A stretch of DNA of 64,000 bases from Ideonella_A sp031398385. Lineage in GTDB: Bacteria > Pseudomonadota > Gammaproteobacteria > Burkholderiales > Burkholderiaceae_C. The stretch lies in assembly GCA_031398385.1 (NCBI GenBank), contig JANNNE010000211.1:53128-117127 (forward strand), in the 5' to 3' direction. Made by a program: the position numbers and the translations under genes. Positions 26,305 to 35,560 of the stretch are shown here, in pieces. Below the pieces are notes generated by a model that made no database searches, was not told where the DNA came from, and saw nothing but the letters and a program-made list of their open reading frames with translations. Numbering within the stretch: the first letter of the stretch is position 1; every line of letters starts with the position of its first letter.

Positions 26305-27423
26305 TCAGGAAAGTACCAGGTTGTCGCGATGGATCATCTCAGCTTCCGCAACATAGCCGAGCAGGCGCTCGAATTCGCTCGACGGCTTGCGGGCGATCAA
26401 GCGCGCCTCGCCGCTGCCATAGTTGGCAAGGCCCCGGGCGACTTCCAGACCGGCGAGATTGCGCACCGCGATCACGTCACCGCGATGAAAATCGCCGACC
26501 ACCGTGACGATCCCGACCGGCAGCAGGCTTTTGCCGGATTCGCGCAACTTGGCCGCCGCGCCATCGTCGACGACAACCGCGCCCGGCAGTTGCAGGTGAT
26601 TCGACATCCACTGCTTGCGCGCGGTCTGCTTCAGCGTCGGTGCCACCAGGCTGGTGCCGATCGATTCGCCCGCCGCCAGGCGGACCAGCACATCCGGCTC
26701 ACGACCCCAGGCAATCACCGTGCTGGCACCGCCCCGCGCGGCACGCTTGGCGGCCAGGATCTTGGTGATCATCCCGCCGCGGCCGATCCGGGTGCCCGCG
26801 CCGCCGGCCATCTGTTCGAGTTCCGGTGCGCCCGCCTGAGCAAGCTGAATGAAGCGCGCATCCGGATCACGCCGCGGGTCGGATGAATACAGGCCCTGCT
26901 GATCGGTCAAGATCACCAACGCATCGGCGTCGACCAGATTGGCGACCAACGCACCCAGGGTATCGTTGTCGCCGAACTTGATCTCGTCGTTGACGACAGT
27001 GTCGTTTTCGTTGATGACCGGAATCACCCGCAGGCGCAGCAGCGTCAGAAGCGTCGAGCGGGCATTGAGGTAGCGCTCGCGATCAGCCAGATCGGCGTGG
27101 GTCAGCAGAACCTGCGCACTGCCCATGCCGTGTTCGCCGAGCTTGGATGCATAGATCTGCGCCAGGCCCATCTGACCGACGGCGGCGGCGGCCTGCAATT
27201 CATGCACCTCACGCGGCCGCACAGTCCAGCCGAGGCGCTTCATGCCTTCGGCGATGGCGCCGCTCGACACCATCATGATCTCGCGACCACCGGCAGCCAG
27301 TTGCGCCATCTGCGCGCACCAGTTGCCGATCGCTGCGGCGTCGAGGCCACGTCCTTCGTCGGTCACCAGGCTGGAGCCGACCTTGACGACGATGCGCCGC
27401 GCCGCCTTCAGCACGTCAGTCAT
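26305..27423 (-). CDS. proB: ProB, glutamate 5-kinase
   Basis: First enzyme of proline synthesis, phosphorylating glutamate. 372 residues: amino-acid kinase domain (about 1-260) with VVKVGSSLVTDEG, MMVSSGAIAEGMKRLGW, PVINENDTV and FGDNDTLGALVA, and a C-terminal PUA domain (about 280-365) with FHRGDVIAVRN. It overlaps the obgE stop by eight bases and is downstream of rplU-rpmA-obgE on the minus strand, a classic arrangement. Confidence 0.97.
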   Translation of the reverse strand: MTDVLKAARRIVVKVGSSLVTDEGRGLDAAAIGNWCAQMAQLAAGGREIMMVSSGAIAEGMKRLGWTVRPREVHELQAAAAVGQMGLAQIYASKLGEHGMGSAQVLLTHADLADRERYLNARSTLLTLLRLRVIPVINENDTVVNDEIKFGDNDTLGALVANLVDADALVILTDQQGLYSSDPRRDPDARFIQLAQAGAPELEQMAGGAGTRIGRGGMITKILAAKRAARGGASTVIAWGREPDVLVRLAAGESIGTSLVAPTLKQTARKQWMSNHLQLPGAVVVDDGAAAKLRESGKSLLPVGIVTVVGDFHRGDVIAVRNLAGLEVARGLANYGSGEARLIARKPSSEFERLLGYVAEAEMIHRDNLVLS

Positions 27424-28507
27424 GGACGGGCAGGTTGCGCGGATCGGTATCGTCGCCGCTGCTGAAGCGCGGATCGGGCTCCGGTGCCACCACGTTCTTC
27501 AGCTTCGACACATGGTCGTAGACCGCCCGCATCATCGGCTCGCAGCCCTCGCGCGTCAGCGCGGAGACCTGGAACACCGGCCCCTTCCAGCGGAACCGTT
27601 TGATGAAATCCTTGACCCGGGCCTCGCGTTCTTCCTCGGGCACCATGTCCATCTTGTTCAGCACCAGCCAGCGCGGCTTGGCGTGCAGTTCGGGATCGTA
27701 CTTCTTGAGTTCGGCAACGATCGCCTTGGCCTGCGCGACCGGATCGACCGCTTCGTCGAACGGCGCCATGTCGACCAGGTGCAGCAGCAAATGCGTCCGC
27801 TGCAGATGACGCAGAAAGCGATGGCCGAGCCCGGCGCCTTCCGCCGCACCTTCGATCAGGCCCGGCACGTCGGCGATCACGAAACTCTGCTCGGCGGCGA
27901 CCCGCACGACGCCCAGATTCGGGTGCAAGGTGGTGAACGGGTAATCGGCAATTTTCGGGCGCGCATTCGAGACCGCCGAAATCAGCGTCGATTTGCCGGC
28001 GTTGGGCATGCCGAGCAGACCCACGTCGGCGAGCACCCGCAATACGAGTTTCAGCTTCTTCTGTTCACCTGGCCAGCCGGGCGTTTTCTGACGCGGCGCG
28101 CGGTTGGTGCTGGTCTTGAAATGCAGGTTGCCGAAACCGCCGTCGCCACCCTTGACGATCAGCACCGGCTCGTCGGGAACCAGCAACTCGGCCAGCACCT
28201 CGTCGGTTTCGGCGTCGCGGATGATGGTGCCCATCGGCATGCGCAACACGATGTCGTCCGCAGCAGCGCCGAACTGGTCGGAGCCGCGACCCGCCTCGCC
28301 GTTGCGCGCCTCGTGCCGGCGCGCGTACCTGAAATCGATCAGCGTATTGAGGTTGCGGTTGCCGACCGCGAACACGCTGCCTCCGCGCCCGCCGTCGCCG
28401 CCGTTCGGACCACCGAAGGGAATGAACTTCTCGCGCCGGAAACTCATGCAGCCACTTCCGCCGTCGCCGGCGATGACATCGATGGTGGCTTCGTCTACAA
28501 ATTTCAT
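27416..28507 (-). CDS. obgE: ObgE (CgtA) GTPase
   Basis: Essential GTPase acting in 50S ribosome assembly and stress control. 363 residues: glycine-rich Obg fold (1-158) with PFGGPNGGDGGRGG, then the G domain with G1 GMPNAGKST, G3 DVPGLIEGA and G4 NKMDMV. Short polar C-terminal tail. The start lies 94 bases downstream of rpmA, with a stem-loop in between that may reduce read-through from the ribosomal-protein genes. Confidence 0.97.
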   Translation of the reverse strand: MKFVDEATIDVIAGDGGSGCMSFRREKFIPFGGPNGGDGGRGGSVFAVGNRNLNTLIDFRYARRHEARNGEAGRGSDQFGAAADDIVLRMPMGTIIRDAETDEVLAELLVPDEPVLIVKGGDGGFGNLHFKTSTNRAPRQKTPGWPGEQKKLKLVLRVLADVGLLGMPNAGKSTLISAVSNARPKIADYPFTTLHPNLGVVRVAAEQSFVIADVPGLIEGAAEGAGLGHRFLRHLQRTHLLLHLVDMAPFDEAVDPVAQAKAIVAELKKYDPELHAKPRWLVLNKMDMVPEEEREARVKDFIKRFRWKGPVFQVSALTREGCEPMMRAVYDHVSKLKNVVAPEPDPRFSSGDDTDPRNLPVHD

Positions 28508-28550
28508 CTGTGTCTCAGTTGGCGTATTCGCCTGCGCACCGCCACAAACA

Positions 28551-28577
28551 CCAAGCCCCGGTCGAACCGGGGCTTGG
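28551..28577 (-). terminator. Stem-loop terminator or attenuator after rpmA
   Basis: Perfect 11-bp stem CCAAGCCCCGG / CCGGGGCTTGG around a five-base loop, 24 bases beyond the rpmA stop on the minus strand. The following bases on that strand (TGTTTGTGG) are only weakly T-rich, so partial termination between rplU-rpmA and obgE-proB is more likely than complete. Confidence 0.65.
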
Positions 28578-28601
28578 CCTGGGAGGAAAGCGCAGAACGC
28601 C

Positions 28602-28859
28602 TTACTGCGCCTTCACACTCACGGTGCGCCGGTTGTTTTCGCCCTTGACCGCGAATTTGACCTCGCCATCGATCAGCGCGAACAAGGTATGGTCACGGCC
28701 GATGCCGACATTGGTGCCGGGATGGAACTGGGTACCGCGCTGACGCACGATGATCGAGCCGGCCGGGATCTGCTGGCCGCCGAATACCTTGACGCCGAGC
28801 ATCTTCGGTTGTGAATCGCGGCCGTTGCGCGTCGAGCCGCCGCCTTTTTTCTGTGCCAT
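28602..28859 (-). CDS. rpmA: Ribosomal protein L27
   Basis: 85-residue 50S protein near the peptidyl transferase centre. The N-terminus MAQKKGGGSTRNGRDSQPK and GSIIVRQRGTQFHPG are diagnostic. AGGAGT lies at good distance upstream. Follows rplU by 41 bases. Confidence 0.98.
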   Translation of the reverse strand: MAQKKGGGSTRNGRDSQPKMLGVKVFGGQQIPAGSIIVRQRGTQFHPGTNVGIGRDHTLFALIDGEVKFAVKGENNRRTVSVKAQ

Positions 28860-28900
28860 GGTGGATTACTCCTGAATCTGAAGCTGGGAGTGCCTGAAGA

Positions 28901-29212
28901 TCAAGCGTTGACGGCGCTGATTTGCAGTTCGGTGAAGGTCTGACGATGACCTTGCCGCTTCTGGTAGTGCTTGCGACGGCGCATCTTGAAAATGCGCACC
29001 TTGTCATGCTTGCCCTGTGCCAACACCGTGGCAACCACACTTGCACCCGCGACCAAGGGGGATCCGACCACCAGGTCAGCGCCGCTTCCGACGGCAAGCA
29101 CCTGGTCGATCGTGATCTCTTGGCCAACGTCCGCAGCAATCTGTTCTATTTTGATCTTTTCGCCAGCAGCAACACGATATTGTTTGCCACCGGTTTTTAT
29201 GACCGCGTACAT
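28901..29212 (-). CDS. rplU: Ribosomal protein L21
   Basis: 103-residue 50S protein; MYAVIKTGGKQYRVAAGEK at the start and RRRKHYQKRQGHRQ near the C-terminus are diagnostic. AAAGGG precedes the ATG at 29212. The frame is open much further upstream (to 30397), opposite ispB, but that part is a non-coding shadow. A TATGAT at 29338-29333 (minus strand) could be its -10, without a clear -35. Confidence 0.98.
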   Translation of the reverse strand: MYAVIKTGGKQYRVAAGEKIKIEQIAADVGQEITIDQVLAVGSGADLVVGSPLVAGASVVATVLAQGKHDKVRIFKMRRRKHYQKRQGHRQTFTELQISAVNA

Positions 29213-29442
29213 ATCAGCCCTTTCATTGAAACTGCACTTCGTGATCCGCTCAAAGCTACGCGCTTGATACGCTACGCCCTTGCAGTGCGCCCTGACCACG
29301 ATCATGCCCCCGCGGAAAACGCGAAGCCCAAGATCATACCATCTTCGGGCCGCCCGTCGCAATCGGCAGCCTCCTGAACCTCGCCGTGCCGCCGCCCGGA
29401 GCCCCGCGCAATCCCCTGCCGGCCGCTGCGGACAGCGCTTCC

Positions 29443-29448
29443 TATAAT
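29443..29448 (+). promoter_or_regulatory. -10 element upstream of ispB
   Basis: Consensus TATAAT 35 bases before the ispB GTG. The -35 region (about 29420-29425) is a poor match. This is the best plus-strand promoter signal in the 270-base rplU-ispB divergent gap. Confidence 0.45.
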
Positions 29449-29482
29449 CAGTGCAACTCATTCCCGGACATTCGAGATCAGC

Positions 29483-30478
29483 GTGCAGACGGCGTCTCCC
29501 ACCAAATCGGCGTTGTTCTCTGACGCAATGCTTGAAATGCGGTCCGAGATGGATCAGGTTGACGAGGTGATCCGACGTCGGCTCACCTCGAACGTCGCAT
29601 TGATCAATCAGATCGGCCGCTACATCATCGACGCTGGCGGGAAGCGAATCCGGCCGCGCCTGGTGTTGTTGTTCTCGACGGCGCTGGGCTTCAACGGACC
29701 CGAGCGTCACGAGCTGGCGGCGACGGTGGAATTCATCCACACCGCGACGCTGCTGCACGACGATGTTGTCGACGAGTCGGCCTTGCGGCGTGGCCGCAAG
29801 ACAGCCAATGCGATGTTCGGCAACGCCGCCAGCGTACTGGTCGGCGATTTTGTCTATTCGCGCGCCTTCCAGATGATGGTGTCGCTGAACCGGATGCGCG
29901 TGCTCGATGTGCTGGCCGATGCAACCAACGTGATTGCCGAAGGGGAAGTGCTGCAATTGATGAACATGCACGATCCCGACCTCGCGGTCGAGGACTACCT
30001 GAGGATCATCCGATTCAAGACCGCCAAGTTGTTCGAGGCCAGCGCCCGCCTGGGGGCGATCCTCGCGGAGGCCAGCCCGGAGGTCGAGGAAGCCTGCGCC
30101 AGTTACGGTCGATCTCTCGGAACCGCCTTTCAGTTGATCGACGACGTGCTCGACTACGAAGGTGCCACCAACGAGTTGGGCAAGAACGTCGGTGACGACC
30201 TGCGTGAAGGCAAGACCACGCTGCCGCTGCTGCTCGCAATGTCTCGTGGTACCGACGCCGAACGCGAACTGATCCGTCACTCGATCGAGGATGGCGAGGT
30301 GGCCCGACTGGACGAGATCGTGGCAATCGTGCGGCGCACCGGGGCAATCGCGGCGACCCGTGATTCGGCACGTGCCGAAACCGAAAAGGCCCGCCAATGT
30401 CTGGCGGCGCTTGCGCCATCGCAGTCGCGGGAAGCTCTGCTAGAATTATGTGTTCGCTCGGTGGAAAGGTCGAATTGA
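29483..30478 (+). CDS. ispB: IspB, all-trans polyprenyl (octaprenyl) diphosphate synthase
   Basis: Builds the ubiquinone side chain from isopentenyl and farnesyl diphosphate. 331 residues from a GTG start. First Asp-rich motif in LLHDDVVDESALRRG (about 90-104), second in FQLIDDVLDYEG (about 217-228), plus GGKRIRPRLVLL. Chain length cannot be read with certainty, but small residues ahead of the first motif fit a long-chain enzyme. Divergent from rplU, as is usual. Confidence 0.95.
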   Translation: MQTASPTKSALFSDAMLEMRSEMDQVDEVIRRRLTSNVALINQIGRYIIDAGGKRIRPRLVLLFSTALGFNGPERHELAATVEFIHTATLLHDDVVDESALRRGRKTANAMFGNAASVLVGDFVYSRAFQMMVSLNRMRVLDVLADATNVIAEGEVLQLMNMHDPDLAVEDYLRIIRFKTAKLFEASARLGAILAEASPEVEEACASYGRSLGTAFQLIDDVLDYEGATNELGKNVGDDLREGKTTLPLLLAMSRGTDAERELIRHSIEDGEVARLDEIVAIVRRTGAIAATRDSARAETEKARQCLAALAPSQSREALLELCVRSVERSN

Positions 30479-30530
30479 TCCTTTCCACGGCTGTCAATGC
30501 AATGTTGACGGCGCAGAACGACAAGCACCG

Positions 30531-30607
30531 CGGGGTGTAGCTTAGCCTGGTAGAGCGCTACGTTCGGGACGTAGAGGCCGGAGGTTCGAATCCTCTCACC
30601 CCGACCA
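30531..30607 (+). tRNA. tRNA-Pro (anticodon CGG)
   Basis: 77-base cloverleaf. Acceptor CGGGGTG pairs with CACCCCG, the discriminator is A, and CCA is encoded. D arm has AGCCTGGTAGAGC, the anticodon stem CTACG/CGTAG holds loop TTCGGGA (anticodon CGG), and the T arm has GGTTCGAATCC. It closely resembles E. coli proK. It lies 52 bases after ispB. The 210 bases from it to pilB hold no gene or pilA that I can see. Confidence 0.96.
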
Positions 30608-30817
30608 TGATGTCAGGACTTCCTGTCCCCGAGCACGCCTGGATGCAGGCGTCTTCCGAACTCGGGAGCGGTCGATTTACAGCCGACAATGAATCAGCGA
30701 TCATGCAGGGAAACCGGTAAAGGCTTATTCAATTGACCGCTCGCTTGTTTCCTCTCCTGCATGTGTTCGCGCTTGACGCCGCGACGTTGATCTTCTCTCC
30801 GCTTCCGGCCGGCATCG

Positions 30818-32542
30818 ATGGCTGAAATGGACACCCTGGCGGAAGCACCATCCACCGCGCTGTCCGGCGCGGCGCGCGTCCTGGTACATGCGGGCAAGCT
30901 GAATCCGCGGGTTGCCGAAGAGCTGTCGCGCCAGGCCAAGGAAAGCAAGTCGAGTTTCGTCGGCGCCGTGATTGCTGCCGGTGCATTGACCTCGGCCGAA
31001 CTGGCGCACACCTTGTCCAGCGCGTTGGCGCTGCCCTTGCTGGATCTGGCGGCGATCACGCCGGATCGGCTGCCGCGCAACGTCATCGACAGCCGGATGA
31101 CCCAGCAATACCAGATCGTGGTGCTGGGCAAGCGCGGCAACCGCCTGTTCATCGGGGGCGCCGATCCGACCGATCAGGAAGCCGCCGAGCGGATCAAGTT
31201 CGCGACCCAGTTGAGCCCGGAGTGGGTGATCGTCGAATACGACAAGCTGACCCGACTCGTCGAAGCGCGCGGCGGCTCGGCTGCCGAGGCGCTGGAAATC
31301 CTCACTTCCGGCGAGTTCGAATTCGACGTCACCGAGGAAAGCGCGCCGACCGAGTCGACCGAAGCCACCGCGGATGTCGAAGACGCGCCGGTGGTGCGAT
31401 TTCTGCAGAAGATGCTGATCGACGCGATCAATGCCCGCGCGTCGGACCTGCATTTCGAGCCCTATGAATACCACTATCGGGTGCGCTTCCGCGTCGACGG
31501 CGAGCTGCGCGAGATCACCCAGCCGCCGATTGCGATCAAGGACAAGCTGGCGTCGCGCATCAAGGTGATCTCGAGGCTGGACATCTCCGAGAAGCGGGTT
31601 CCGCAGGACGGGCGGATGAAGCTCAAGTTCGGCAGCAAGGCGATCGATTTCCGGGTCAGCACGCTGCCCACGCTGTTCGGTGAAAAGATCGTGATCCGTA
31701 TCCTCGATCCCTCCAGCGCGAAGCTGGGGATCGATGCCCTCGGCTACGAAAAGATCGAGAAGGACCGCCTGCTCAGTGCCGTCACCCGGCCCTACGGGAT
31801 GATTCTGGTCACCGGGCCGACCGGGTCGGGCAAGACCGTTTCGCTGTACACCTGCCTGAATATCCTGAATCAGCCCGGCGTCAACATCGCGACCGTCGAG
31901 GACCCGGCTGAAATCAACCTGCCTGGCGTCAACCAGGTCAATGTCAACGAAAAGGCCGGGATGAACTTCGCGGTGGCCCTGCGGGCATTCCTGCGGCAGG
32001 ATCCCGACATCATCATGGTCGGCGAGATCCGCGATCTCGAAACCGCCGACATCGCGATCAAGGCCGCGCAGACCGGGCACCTGGTGCTGTCAACCCTGCA
32101 CACCAACGACGCCCCGACCACCTTGACCCGCCTGCTCAACATGGGGGTGCCGCCGTTCAACATCGCGTCAGCGGTGTTGTTGATCACGGCACAACGACTG
32201 GCCCGCAAGCTGTGCGAGAACTGCAAGGTGGTGGCCGAATATCCGCGCGACGCGATGCTCCAGGCGGGTTATGTCGAAGAGGACCTCGACGGCAGCTGGC
32301 AGCCATTCCGGGCGGTTGGATGCTCCGCCTGCAGCAATGGTTACAAAGGACGTGTCGGTATCTATCAAGTCATGCCGATAACGGACGAAATACAGAGAAT
32401 CATCCTCAACTCGGGGACGGCGCTCGATATCGCCGATCAGGCGCGCCGCGAAGGCGTGCGCGATCTGCGGCAATCGGGGCTGCTCAAGGTGAAGGGCGGC
32501 ATGACGACCCTCGAGGAAATCATTTCGGTAACCAATGAGTGA
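30818..32542 (+). CDS. pilB: PilB, type IV pilus extension ATPase
   Basis: Hexameric ATPase that powers pilus polymerisation. 574 residues: N-terminal MshEN-type domain (about 1-150), then the secretion-ATPase core with Walker A TGPTGSGKTVSLYT (about 331-344), Asp box and Walker B (DPDIIMVGEIRDLETA), His box LSTLHTNDAPTT, and a tetracysteine zinc site (LCENCK ... CSACSNGYKGR). Begins the pilB-pilC-pilD-coaE-zapD-yacG run. There is a 130-base gap before pilC. Confidence 0.97.
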   Translation: MAEMDTLAEAPSTALSGAARVLVHAGKLNPRVAEELSRQAKESKSSFVGAVIAAGALTSAELAHTLSSALALPLLDLAAITPDRLPRNVIDSRMTQQYQIVVLGKRGNRLFIGGADPTDQEAAERIKFATQLSPEWVIVEYDKLTRLVEARGGSAAEALEILTSGEFEFDVTEESAPTESTEATADVEDAPVVRFLQKMLIDAINARASDLHFEPYEYHYRVRFRVDGELREITQPPIAIKDKLASRIKVISRLDISEKRVPQDGRMKLKFGSKAIDFRVSTLPTLFGEKIVIRILDPSSAKLGIDALGYEKIEKDRLLSAVTRPYGMILVTGPTGSGKTVSLYTCLNILNQPGVNIATVEDPAEINLPGVNQVNVNEKAGMNFAVALRAFLRQDPDIIMVGEIRDLETADIAIKAAQTGHLVLSTLHTNDAPTTLTRLLNMGVPPFNIASAVLLITAQRLARKLCENCKVVAEYPRDAMLQAGYVEEDLDGSWQPFRAVGCSACSNGYKGRVGIYQVMPITDEIQRIILNSGTALDIADQARREGVRDLRQSGLLKVKGGMTTLEEIISVTNE

Positions 32543-32672
32543 CGCAGCGCCGCGCCAGTGTCTCGGTCGCGCGTCGGCGTTTTAGGAAAATGGCCCGACA
32601 ATCCGCCTCAACGGGCTGATTGACGGCAATCGTTCATTCGGCATCCTCGCAAGAACACTGACCGACAAGACC

Positions 32673-33893
32673 ATGGCGACTGCAGCGGCCGCGCGCACTA
32701 TCAAGGAAATTGTCTTCGAGTGGGAAGGCAAGGACAAGAACGGCAAAATCGTTCGTGGCGAGATGCGCGCCGGCGGCGAGGCCGTGGTCAGCGCGAGCCT
32801 GCGCAGGCAAGGCATCCTGGTCAGCAAGCTGAAGAAGCGCCGCATGAGCGGCGGCCGGTCGATCAAGCAGAAGGACATCGCGATCTTCACGCGTCAGTTG
32901 TCGACGATGATGCGCGCCGGAGTGCCGTTGATCCAGTCGTTCGACATCGTCGGTCGCGGCAGCACCAATCCGCGGATGACCCGACTGCTGAACGAGATCC
33001 GCAGCGATGTCGAAACCGGCACCAGCCTGTCGGCGGCATTCCGCAAGCACCCGCTCTATTTCGACGCACTGTATTGCAACCTGGTCGAGGCCGGCGAGGC
33101 CGGCGGTATCCTGGAGGCCTTGCTTGACCGCTTGGCGATCTACCAGGAAAAGACGATGGCGATCAAGAACAAGATCAAGTCCGCCTTGATTTATCCGATC
33201 GCCGTGCTGGTGGTTGCGTTCGTCGTGCTGTCGGTGATCATGATCTTCGTGATTCCGGCGTTCAAGGATGTATTCAGCTCCTTCGGCGCCGATCTGCCGG
33301 CGCCGACCTTGGTCGTGATCGGGATCTCGGAGTTCTTCGTCGCCTATTGGTGGGCCATCTTCGGCTTCCTGGGCGGTGGCGTCTATTTCTTCCTGCAGTC
33401 CTGGAAACGATCCGAGAAGATGCAGAAGTTCATGGACCGGCTGCTGCTCAAGGTGCCGGTATTCGGTCCGCTGGTCAACAAATCGGCGGTGGCGCGCTGG
33501 ACGCGTACCTTGTCGACGATGTTCGCGGCCGGCGTGCCGCTGGTCGAAGCCCTTGATTCGGTGGGCGGCGCCTCGGGCAATGCGGTATTTGCGGAAGCGA
33601 CCGAAAAGATCCAGCGCGACGTCTCGACCGGCGCCGCGCTGACCACGTCGATGCAGACCACCGGTGTCTTCCCGACCATGGTGCTTCAGATGTGCGCGAT
33701 CGGCGAGGAATCCGGCGCACTCGACCAGATGCTCGGCAAGGCCGCCGAGTTCTACGAAGACGAAGTCGACGAGGCGGTCAAAGGGCTGTCGAGCCTGATG
33801 GAGCCATTCATCATCGTGATTCTCGGCACCCTGATCGGCGGCATCGTCGTCGCGATGTATCTGCCCATCTTCAAGCTGGGTCAGGTGGTGTGA
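32673..33893 (+). CDS. pilC: PilC, type IV pilus inner-membrane platform protein
   Basis: Platform protein that couples PilB to pilin assembly. 406 residues with two T2SF domains (about 75-195 and 275-400), each with the conserved F(T/A)RxLxTMxxAGVPLx signature: IFTRQLSTMMRAGVPLIQSF and RWTRTLSTMFAAGVPLVEAL. Membrane segments lie after the first domain, in the middle and at the C-terminus. The stop overlaps the pilD GTG start (GTGA). Confidence 0.97.
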   Translation: MATAAAARTIKEIVFEWEGKDKNGKIVRGEMRAGGEAVVSASLRRQGILVSKLKKRRMSGGRSIKQKDIAIFTRQLSTMMRAGVPLIQSFDIVGRGSTNPRMTRLLNEIRSDVETGTSLSAAFRKHPLYFDALYCNLVEAGEAGGILEALLDRLAIYQEKTMAIKNKIKSALIYPIAVLVVAFVVLSVIMIFVIPAFKDVFSSFGADLPAPTLVVIGISEFFVAYWWAIFGFLGGGVYFFLQSWKRSEKMQKFMDRLLLKVPVFGPLVNKSAVARWTRTLSTMFAAGVPLVEALDSVGGASGNAVFAEATEKIQRDVSTGAALTTSMQTTGVFPTMVLQMCAIGEESGALDQMLGKAAEFYEDEVDEAVKGLSSLMEPFIIVILGTLIGGIVVAMYLPIFKLGQVV

Positions 33894-34759
33894 GCGAGGC
33901 GTGGCTGGCGCAATGGCAATGGTTGCTGTCGCCATGGGCCCTCGCGGTGCTGGGCCTTTGCATCGGCAGCTTCCTCAACGTGGTGATCCACCGCATGCCG
34001 CTGATGCTCGAGCGGCAATGGAAGCTTGACAGTGCGGAGATGCTCGGTGTTGAGCCGCCCGCGACGGACACCGCTGCGCCGCCGAGTCTGTCGAAGCCGC
34101 GCTCGCGTTGTCCGGCGTGCAAGTCGCCGATCGCCTGGTTCGCCAACATCCCGCTGTTCAGCTATCTCGCCTTGCGCGGCCGGTGCGCCTCCTGTGGAAA
34201 GTCGATTTCGCTGCGGTATCCGCTCATCGAGATCGGCTGCGCCGCCTTGTTTGCGCTCGTCGCCTGGCGTGTCGGTGCCCAGCCGGTGGTCTTGTTGTGG
34301 TGTGGCTTCGTCGCCGCCTTGCTGGCACTTGCGGGCATCGACTGGGATACCACTCTGTTGCCGGACAACATCACCTTGCCGCTGCTGTGGGCCGGTCTGG
34401 CGGCGGCCGCCATGCGATGGACGATTCCGCTTTCCGACGCGGTCTGGGGCGCGATTGCCGGCTACCTGTGCCTGTGGTCGGTGTACTGGGTATTCAAGCT
34501 GGCCACCGGCAAGGAGGGCATGGGCTACGGTGACTTCAAGCTGCTGGCGGCCCTTGGCGCCTGGCTGGGCGTTTCGATGATCGTGCCGATCATTCTTGCT
34601 GCGTCGGTGATCGGCGCGTTCGTCGGCATCGCGATGAAGCTGGGCAACAGCTTGCGCGAAGGCCGTTATGTGCCGTTCGGGCCGTTCCTGGCCGCCGCCG
34701 GCGTCGCCGTGTTGCTGCTGGGCCACCAGCGCGTGCTCGGCTGGTTGGGCTGGGCCTGA
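33890..34759 (+). CDS. pilD: PilD, prepilin leader peptidase / N-methyltransferase
   Basis: Membrane aspartic protease that cleaves and N-methylates type IV prepilins. 289 residues from the GTG at 33890, which overlaps the pilC stop; the longer open frame to 33692 is only the pilC shadow. N-terminal GSFLNVVIHRMPLMLE, paired zinc cysteines CPAC and CASC, and the two catalytic Asp in GIDWDTTLLPD and GMGYGDFKLL. About eight membrane segments. Confidence 0.96.
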   Translation: MSEAWLAQWQWLLSPWALAVLGLCIGSFLNVVIHRMPLMLERQWKLDSAEMLGVEPPATDTAAPPSLSKPRSRCPACKSPIAWFANIPLFSYLALRGRCASCGKSISLRYPLIEIGCAALFALVAWRVGAQPVVLLWCGFVAALLALAGIDWDTTLLPDNITLPLLWAGLAAAAMRWTIPLSDAVWGAIAGYLCLWSVYWVFKLATGKEGMGYGDFKLLAALGAWLGVSMIVPIILAASVIGAFVGIAMKLGNSLREGRYVPFGPFLAAAGVAVLLLGHQRVLGWLGWA

Positions 34760-34788
34760 GCGGCCGCCCGGCCGCTCCTGGACAAGCT

Positions 34789-35406
34789 GTGTCATCCGAA
34801 CTGCCGCCGCTTCGAATCGGTCTGACCGGCGGCATCGGCAGCGGCAAGAGCACGGTTGCCCAGGTGTTCGCCTCACTGGGTGCGGTGGTGATCGACAGCG
34901 ATGCGATCGCGCGCCAATTGACCGAGCCAGGCGGCGCGGCGATCGATGCATTGCGGCGCGGATTCGGAGACGAATTCATCGATCCGACAGGCGCCTTGGA
35001 TCGACAGCGAATGCGCACCCTGGCCTTTTCGGATGGCGACGCCAAACGCCGGCTCGAGCAGATCCTTCACCCCTTGATCGGCGCTCAGACTATGGCGCGA
35101 AGCCGCGCGCATCCGGACGCCGTGCTTGTGTTCGATGTGCCCTTGCTGGTGGAATCGCGAAGCTGGCGCAAACGGGTCGATCGCGTCTGCGTGGTCGATT
35201 GCAGCGAGGACCTGCAAGTGCAACGCGTGACCACCCGCTCGGGCTGGACCATCGAGGCGGTTCGTTCGGTGATCGCCCGTCAGGCCAGCCGCGCGCAGCG
35301 ACGTGCCGCAGCCGACGATGTGATCTTCAACGACGGCATCGGCATCGACGAACTGTCCTCACAAGCCACTGCGTGGTGGCAGCGGGTCTGCGCGGATCGG
35401 TCCTGA
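34789..35406 (+). CDS. coaE: CoaE, dephospho-CoA kinase
   Basis: Last step of coenzyme A synthesis. 205 residues from a GTG start: P-loop TGGIGSGKST (about 13-22), DSDAIARQLTEPGG and VFDVPLLVES are diagnostic. Follows pilD by 29 bases; the pilD-coaE-zapD-yacG series is widespread in proteobacteria. Confidence 0.96.
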   Translation: MSSELPPLRIGLTGGIGSGKSTVAQVFASLGAVVIDSDAIARQLTEPGGAAIDALRRGFGDEFIDPTGALDRQRMRTLAFSDGDAKRRLEQILHPLIGAQTMARSRAHPDAVLVFDVPLLVESRSWRKRVDRVCVVDCSEDLQVQRVTTRSGWTIEAVRSVIARQASRAQRRAAADDVIFNDGIGIDELSSQATAWWQRVCADRS

Positions 35407-35560
35407 GCGGGCAAGTCCATTGCCTGCAGCCCACGGCCAGGAATCGGATTACCGCGCGACACAACTCGATGATCCGGTCGCGCTGAAGATCTGCGCCCCT
35501 GTGGAACAATCTACGTTTGCAGGCATCCGATGCCTGCCGTGATCTGCAAGGAAAGCCGCT

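Noticed and set aside
29213..30397. Extension of the rplU frame to a 498-residue protein
   Set aside because: Only the last 103 residues are L21; the rest is antisense to ispB and a good ribosome site precedes the ATG at 29212.
30608..30817. A pilA or other small gene between tRNA-Pro and pilB
   Set aside because: No frame shows a prepilin leader or a start with a ribosome site; the only inverted pairs are short and weak.
32634..33935. 433-codon minus-strand frame opposite pilC
   Set aside because: Shadow of pilC, His/Gln/Arg-rich, no domain.
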